A stretch of 8,668 bases of DNA. Source: TMP-24 sp031376305 (GTDB lineage Bacteria > Pseudomonadota > Alphaproteobacteria > Rhodobacterales > Rhodobacteraceae). Every line of letters starts with the position of its first letter. Within the stretch, counting starts at the first letter, position 1. The notes beneath the pieces were generated by a model. It was not told the DNA's origin. It searched no databases and was given only the letters and a program-made list of their open reading frames with translations. Both the position numbers and the translations under genes were made by a program. The stretch is taken from the NCBI GenBank assembly GCA_031376305.1, contig JANMDM010000159.1, forward strand, positions 1-8,668, read 5' to 3'. Shown in pieces: positions 6,155 to 8,668 of this stretch.

Positions 6155-6184
6155 TGGCGGGCGCGACATATGTCGCCCCCGCCA
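6155..6184. repeat. 30-base near-perfect palindrome downstream of the Gly-rich small gene
   Basis: The two 15-base arms meet at the centre of CATATG; fourteen of fifteen pairs match, and the only mismatch is C6162 opposite C6177. It begins about 10 bases after the stop codon of the minus-strand gene 6194-6388. As RNA it would form a very stable GC-rich stem, so it may be that gene's 3' hairpin. There is no U-run after it on either strand, so it is not a standard intrinsic terminator. Confidence 0.55.
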
Positions 6185-6193
6185 AGTTGGCAA

Positions 6194-6388
6194 TTAGGCA
6201 GCGCCGCCTTCACCGCCACCTGTGCCGCCGCCTTCGCCTGTGCCGCCGCCTTCACAGGACGCGGAGCCCGCCTCACAGGTCACGCCCGGAGTGCCGTCGC
6301 CACCCGAGCCGTCGGTTCCGACGCCTTCCGCAAGGGCATAGCCGCCAACGGATGCGAGCACGGCTGCAAAAATTATCGAATACTTCAT
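6194..6388 (-). CDS. Small secreted Gly-rich protein with two cysteines
   Basis: The 64-residue precursor has a signal peptide (1-20, MKYSIIFAAVLASVGGYALA, cleavage likely before EG) and a mature part of about 44 residues that is mostly Gly with Glu, Thr and Ser. Cys38 and Cys45 frame EAGSAS and could form one disulfide. The end consists of EGGGTG-type hexapeptide repeats. ATG 6388 is chosen over the in-frame ATG 6406 because AGGA sits about eight bases before it and the signal peptide begins there at once. I do not recognise the family. It is on the same strand as the PepSY-like genes but 371 bases upstream, so it is probably a separate unit. The stop is followed by a strong palindrome, and the 5' leader can fold as a hairpin. 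Confidence 0.65.
   Translation of the reverse strand: MKYSIIFAAVLASVGGYALAEGVGTDGSGGDGTPGVTCEAGSASCEGGGTGEGGGTGGGEGGAA
6219..6254 (-). repeat. 18-bp tandem repeat coding GEGGGT units
   Basis: Two adjacent 18-base copies (6219-6236 and 6237-6254) differ at only their last base and encode the hexapeptide repeats of the Gly-rich small protein. A degenerate third copy lies just before, near 6203-6218. The high nucleotide identity suggests recent slippage or duplication. Confidence 0.7.
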
Positions 6389-6414
6389 AGGTGCTTCCTT
6401 TTTCATAATGCTCA

Positions 6415-6433
6415 GACCATCAGATTGATGGCC
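6415..6433 (-). promoter_or_regulatory. Hairpin in the 5' leader of the Gly-rich small gene
   Basis: The minus-strand RNA folds GGCCATCA against TGATGGTC with an ATC loop: eight pairs including one G-U. The pairing is complete only in the minus-strand transcript; on the plus strand the same position is an A-C mismatch. It ends 26 bases before ATG 6388 and just upstream of the AGGA ribosome-binding site, so it could influence translation or mRNA stability. Confidence 0.35.
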
Positions 6434-6671
6434 CCATATGGGTCTTTCTGTGGATCTTCCTGTGGTGCTTCACAAAACGGCACTGTCAGGAAATACGCGG
6501 AAACGCTGTGTCGATGCTTTCGACAAACCGTTTTCACCCCCAACCCCACCGCGCATAGCGTCCCGCTGATCTTGCGATCCGGCGACATCTCCACATTTAC
6601 GACCCGACGTTAACAAAGCGGAAAAAGCGGAATCCCACCACCCATGCAGCGCGGACTCGGCGGGACTTCGC

Positions 6672-6718
6672 GTGTCCGGTGCAGAACGATCCGACACCAA
6701 AGGCCTTTGTCTTTTTTG
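6672..6718 (+). terminator. Terminator-like double hairpin with U-tract, plus strand
   Basis: GTGTCCGG (6672-6679) pairs with CCGACAC (6691-6697) with one bulged C. Next comes CAAA-GGCC-TTTG (6698-6709), and then TCTTTTTTG. The T-run makes this a plus-strand terminator, yet no plus-strand gene precedes it. It lies downstream of trpB on the opposite strand, where it has no U-run. It may end an unannotated small RNA or antisense transcript. Confidence 0.35.
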
Positions 6719-6816
6719 TTCGGCACTTAGGCTTAGCGGAAATTCGCCACCGCCCGCCGTGACTGCCGCCCCGCCTGCGCAATGCGGCTTTGGTCGGCGA
6801 TTTTCCGCGCGACCGG

Positions 6817-8049
6817 TCAGATCTTCATATCAAAGCCAAGGTGCTTGGCCACCGTAAAGATGTCCTTGTCGCCGCGGCCACACATGTTCATGACGATGAT
6901 ATGATCGGCCGGCAGCCCCGGCGCGAACTTCATCACATGGGCCAGTGCGTGCGACGGCTCCAGGGCCGGGATGATGCCTTCCAGCGCGCAGGACAGTTGG
7001 AACGCCTCCAGCGCTTCGGCGTCCGTGATCGACACATATTGCGCCCGGCCCATGTCATGCAGCCAGGAATGCTCAGGGCCGATGCCGGGGTAATCCAGAC
7101 CCGCCGAGATCGAGAACCCCTCCAATATCTGCCCATCGGGGTCTTGCAACAGATAGGTGCGGTTGCCGTGCAACACGCCGGGCCGCCCGCCGGTCAGGCT
7201 GGCGCAATGCTGCATGCGGTCGTCGACACCTTTGCCACCGGCTTCTACACCGATGATGTTGACCGACGGATCGTCAAGAAACGGAAAGAACAGCCCCATG
7301 GCATTCGACCCGCCGCCGATTGCGGCAATGACGGTATCAGGCAAGCGCCCCTCACCTTCTTGTTCGGCCAACTGCCAGCGCACTTCCTTGCCGATGATCG
7401 ACTGGAAATCGCGCACCATCGCCGGATAGGGATGCGGGCCTGCAACGGTGCCGATGCAGTAAAAGGTGTCGCGCACGTTGGTCACCCAGTCGCGCAGCGC
7501 ATCGTTCATGGCATCCTTCAGCGTGCCACGACCGCTGGTGACCGGCACCACTGTCGCCCCCAACAGGCGCATGCGAAAGACGTTCGGCGCCTGACGCTCG
7601 ACGTCATGGGCGCCCATATAGACGATGCACTTCAGTCCGAACTTTGCGCAGACGGTTGCGGTGGCAACCCCGTGCTGACCTGCCCCGGTTTCGGCAATAA
7701 TCCGGGTCTTGCCCATGCGGCGGGCCAGAATGATCTGGCCCAGCACATTGTTGATCTTATGGGCGCCGGTATGGTTCAACTCGTCGCGCTTCAGGTAAAT
7801 CTTCGCCCCACCCAGATGTTTGGTCAGGCGGTCGGCATAGTAAAGCGGGCTGGGGCGGCCAACGTAATGTTTCCACAAATCGTCCATCTCCGCCCAGAAA
7901 GCCGGATCGGTCTTGGCAAATTCGTACCGCGCCTCCAGATCAAGGATCAGCGGCATCAGCGTTTCCGATACGAAGCGCCCGCCAAAATCGCCAAAGCGAC
8001 CGTTTTCATCCGGGCCGGTCATGAAGCTGTTAATCAGGTCTTCGGCCAT
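6817..8049 (-). CDS. trpB: Tryptophan synthase beta subunit
   Basis: TrpB joins indole to L-serine with pyridoxal phosphate to make L-tryptophan, normally as an alpha2beta2 complex with TrpA. The 410-residue protein has the usual TrpB1 length. Visible are the N-terminal GRFGDFGGRFVSETLMP, the PLP-binding Lys98 in HTGAHKINN, catalytic Glu120 in ETGAGQHG, the phosphate-binding GGGSNA loop (245-250), and the C-terminal SGRGDKD-type segment as CGRGDKDIF. ATG 8049 follows the trpF stop by one base and has AGGAGA within the end of trpF, so the two genes are co-translated. A 428-base gene-poor region follows, and trpA is not next to it. trpF and trpB without trpA is an arrangement known in Rhodobacter relatives. 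The long plus-strand frame over it is an antisense shadow. Confidence 0.97.
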   Translation of the reverse strand: MAEDLINSFMTGPDENGRFGDFGGRFVSETLMPLILDLEARYEFAKTDPAFWAEMDDLWKHYVGRPSPLYYADRLTKHLGGAKIYLKRDELNHTGAHKINNVLGQIILARRMGKTRIIAETGAGQHGVATATVCAKFGLKCIVYMGAHDVERQAPNVFRMRLLGATVVPVTSGRGTLKDAMNDALRDWVTNVRDTFYCIGTVAGPHPYPAMVRDFQSIIGKEVRWQLAEQEGEGRLPDTVIAAIGGGSNAMGLFFPFLDDPSVNIIGVEAGGKGVDDRMQHCASLTGGRPGVLHGNRTYLLQDPDGQILEGFSISAGLDYPGIGPEHSWLHDMGRAQYVSITDAEALEAFQLSCALEGIIPALEPSHALAHVMKFAPGLPADHIIVMNMCGRGDKDIFTVAKHLGFDMKI

Positions 8050-8050
8050 G

Positions 8051-8668
8051 TCACTCTCCTTGCGCGGCGGCGATGAACGCCGCTATGCGCCCGCTATCCT
8101 TGATTCCGGGCGCCGATTCAACGCCCGATGACACGTCCACCTGCCGCGCGCCCGTCAGCCGCACCGCTTCTGCCACGTTTTCAGGCGTCAGCCCCCCCGC
8201 CAGCATCCACGGGCAGGGCCAGTACTTGCGTGCGATCAGGCGCCAGTCAAAGGCCAGGCCATTGCCGCCCGGCAGCACGGCATCTTTCGGCGGCTTGGCA
8301 TCCACCAAAAGCTGATCGGCAACGCGGCCATAAAGATCAAGGGCGGCCAGATCCGCAGCCGTCGCCACACCCACCGCTTTCATCACCGGCAGGCCATAGC
8401 GCGCTTTCACGGCGGCCACCCGCTCAGGGCTCTCCGCGCCGTGCAGCTGCAACATATCCAGCGGCACGGCCGCAGTAATCGCATCAAGCTCGGCATCGGT
8501 CGCATCCACGGTCAGCGCCACCTTGGCAACGCCAAAGGGCACATGCTGCGCCAGCGCCGCGGCGGCCGGGATGTCCAGATGGCGCGGCGATTTCGGGAAA
8601 AACACAAAACCCACATATTTTGCCCCAGCGTCAACGGCTGCGGCAACATGGCTGGGCTCTTTCAGCCC
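8051..8668 (-). CDS. trpF: Phosphoribosylanthranilate isomerase, N-terminus missing
   Basis: TrpF converts N-(5'-phosphoribosyl)anthranilate to CdRP by an Amadori rearrangement in tryptophan synthesis. The frame is open to the right edge and gives 205 residues; about ten N-terminal residues are missing. The first visible residues, GLKEPSHVAAAVDAGAKYVGF, follow the catalytic Cys of the ICGL motif, which lies just outside the window. Seen are FFPKSPRH, LQLHG, the general-acid Asp in LLVDAK (visible residue 123), the phosphate-binding AGGLTPENV, and DVSSGVES..GIKD at the C-terminus. GTG at 8614 is an internal valine, not the start. It is translationally close to trpB (one base between stop and ATG). 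Confidence 0.95.
   Translation of the reverse strand, partial: GLKEPSHVAAAVDAGAKYVGFVFFPKSPRHLDIPAAAALAQHVPFGVAKVALTVDATDAELDAITAAVPLDMLQLHGAESPERVAAVKARYGLPVMKAVGVATAADLAALDLYGRVADQLLVDAKPPKDAVLPGGNGLAFDWRLIARKYWPCPWMLAGGLTPENVAEAVRLTGARQVDVSSGVESAPGIKDSGRIAAFIAAAQGE

Larger units (their letters stand above)
5823..6193. other. 371-bp intergenic region with several inverted repeats, no convincing gene
   Basis: Open frames here are short and lack family character or good ribosome-binding sites. The region should contain the promoter of the PepSY-like gene starting at 5822, but I see no clear -35/-10 pair. It holds three notable hairpins (5938-5962, 6006-6023 and 6155-6184), listed or discussed separately. 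An unannotated small RNA is possible. Confidence 0.5.
6389..6816. other. 428-bp intergenic region between trpB and the Gly-rich small gene
   Basis: No convincing protein gene is seen: open frames on the minus strand (6412-6594, 6470-6700, 6597-6782) have no recognisable family, poor starts and unlikely composition. The region holds a leader hairpin next to the small gene (6415-6433), the palindrome CCCATATGGG (6433-6442), two direct copies of AAGCGGAA near 6615-6635, and a plus-strand terminator-like structure at 6672-6718. It must contain the promoter of the small gene, which I cannot pin down. Confidence 0.5.

Noticed and set aside
5955..6185. Short minus-strand frames between the Gly-rich gene and the PepSY-like gene
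   Set aside because: They have basic, Gln/Arg-rich composition without signal peptide or motifs, and lie across the palindromes.
6412..6594. 60-codon minus-strand frame just upstream of the Gly-rich gene
   Set aside because: It needs a GTG start without a clear ribosome-binding site, and the product resembles no family. It overlaps the leader hairpin and palindromes.
6790..8076. Long plus-strand open frame of 428 codons opposite trpB
   Set aside because: It lies antisense over a well-supported trpB, has His/Gln/Arg-rich composition typical of antisense frames in GC-rich DNA, and has no family resemblance.

Overview
The window looks like chromosomal DNA from an alphaproteobacterium of the Rhodobacterales (Roseobacter/Rhodobacter group). 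It is GC-rich. It carries the blocks rplY–GNAT–pth–DUF2237 and trpF–trpB, the long alphaproteobacterial form of L25, and a Pth with a C-terminal extension. The lineage is inferred from protein character and gene order; no database search was run.

Layout. At 1-480 (+) is the C-terminal part of an FMN-dependent L-lactate dehydrogenase-type enzyme, cut by the left edge. A YbjJ-like MFS transporter (532-1707, -) converges on it. rplY (1888-2493, +) encodes ribosomal protein L25/TL5 and ends at a recognisable intrinsic terminator. A RimJ/RimL-like GNAT acetyltransferase (2562-3113, -) follows on the other strand. pth (3249-3965, +) has a fair sigma-70 promoter, and its stop codon overlaps the start of a DUF2237 gene (3962-4330, +).

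From 4327 to 5822 all genes are on the minus strand and much less familiar. In transcription order they are: a small secreted PepSY-like protein with an Asp/Ser/His-rich tail (5466-5822), a second secreted PepSY-like paralogue with an almost pure Gly/Ser tail ending in four Asp (4916-5347), and a short LuxR-type HTH protein with two predicted membrane helices and no recognisable soluble sensor domain (4327-4842). A third small secreted protein, Gly-rich with two cysteines, lies upstream at 6194-6388. The gaps around it (5823-6193 and 6389-6816) contain several strong inverted repeats and no convincing gene. This accessory-looking block is the best candidate for something undescribed: a membrane-tethered regulator next to two exported proteins of one family.

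The right end holds the tryptophan genes trpF (8051-8668, cut by the right edge) and trpB (6817-8049), both on the minus strand and one base apart. They catalyse the phosphoribosylanthranilate isomerase and final indole-to-tryptophan steps. trpA does not follow trpB here.
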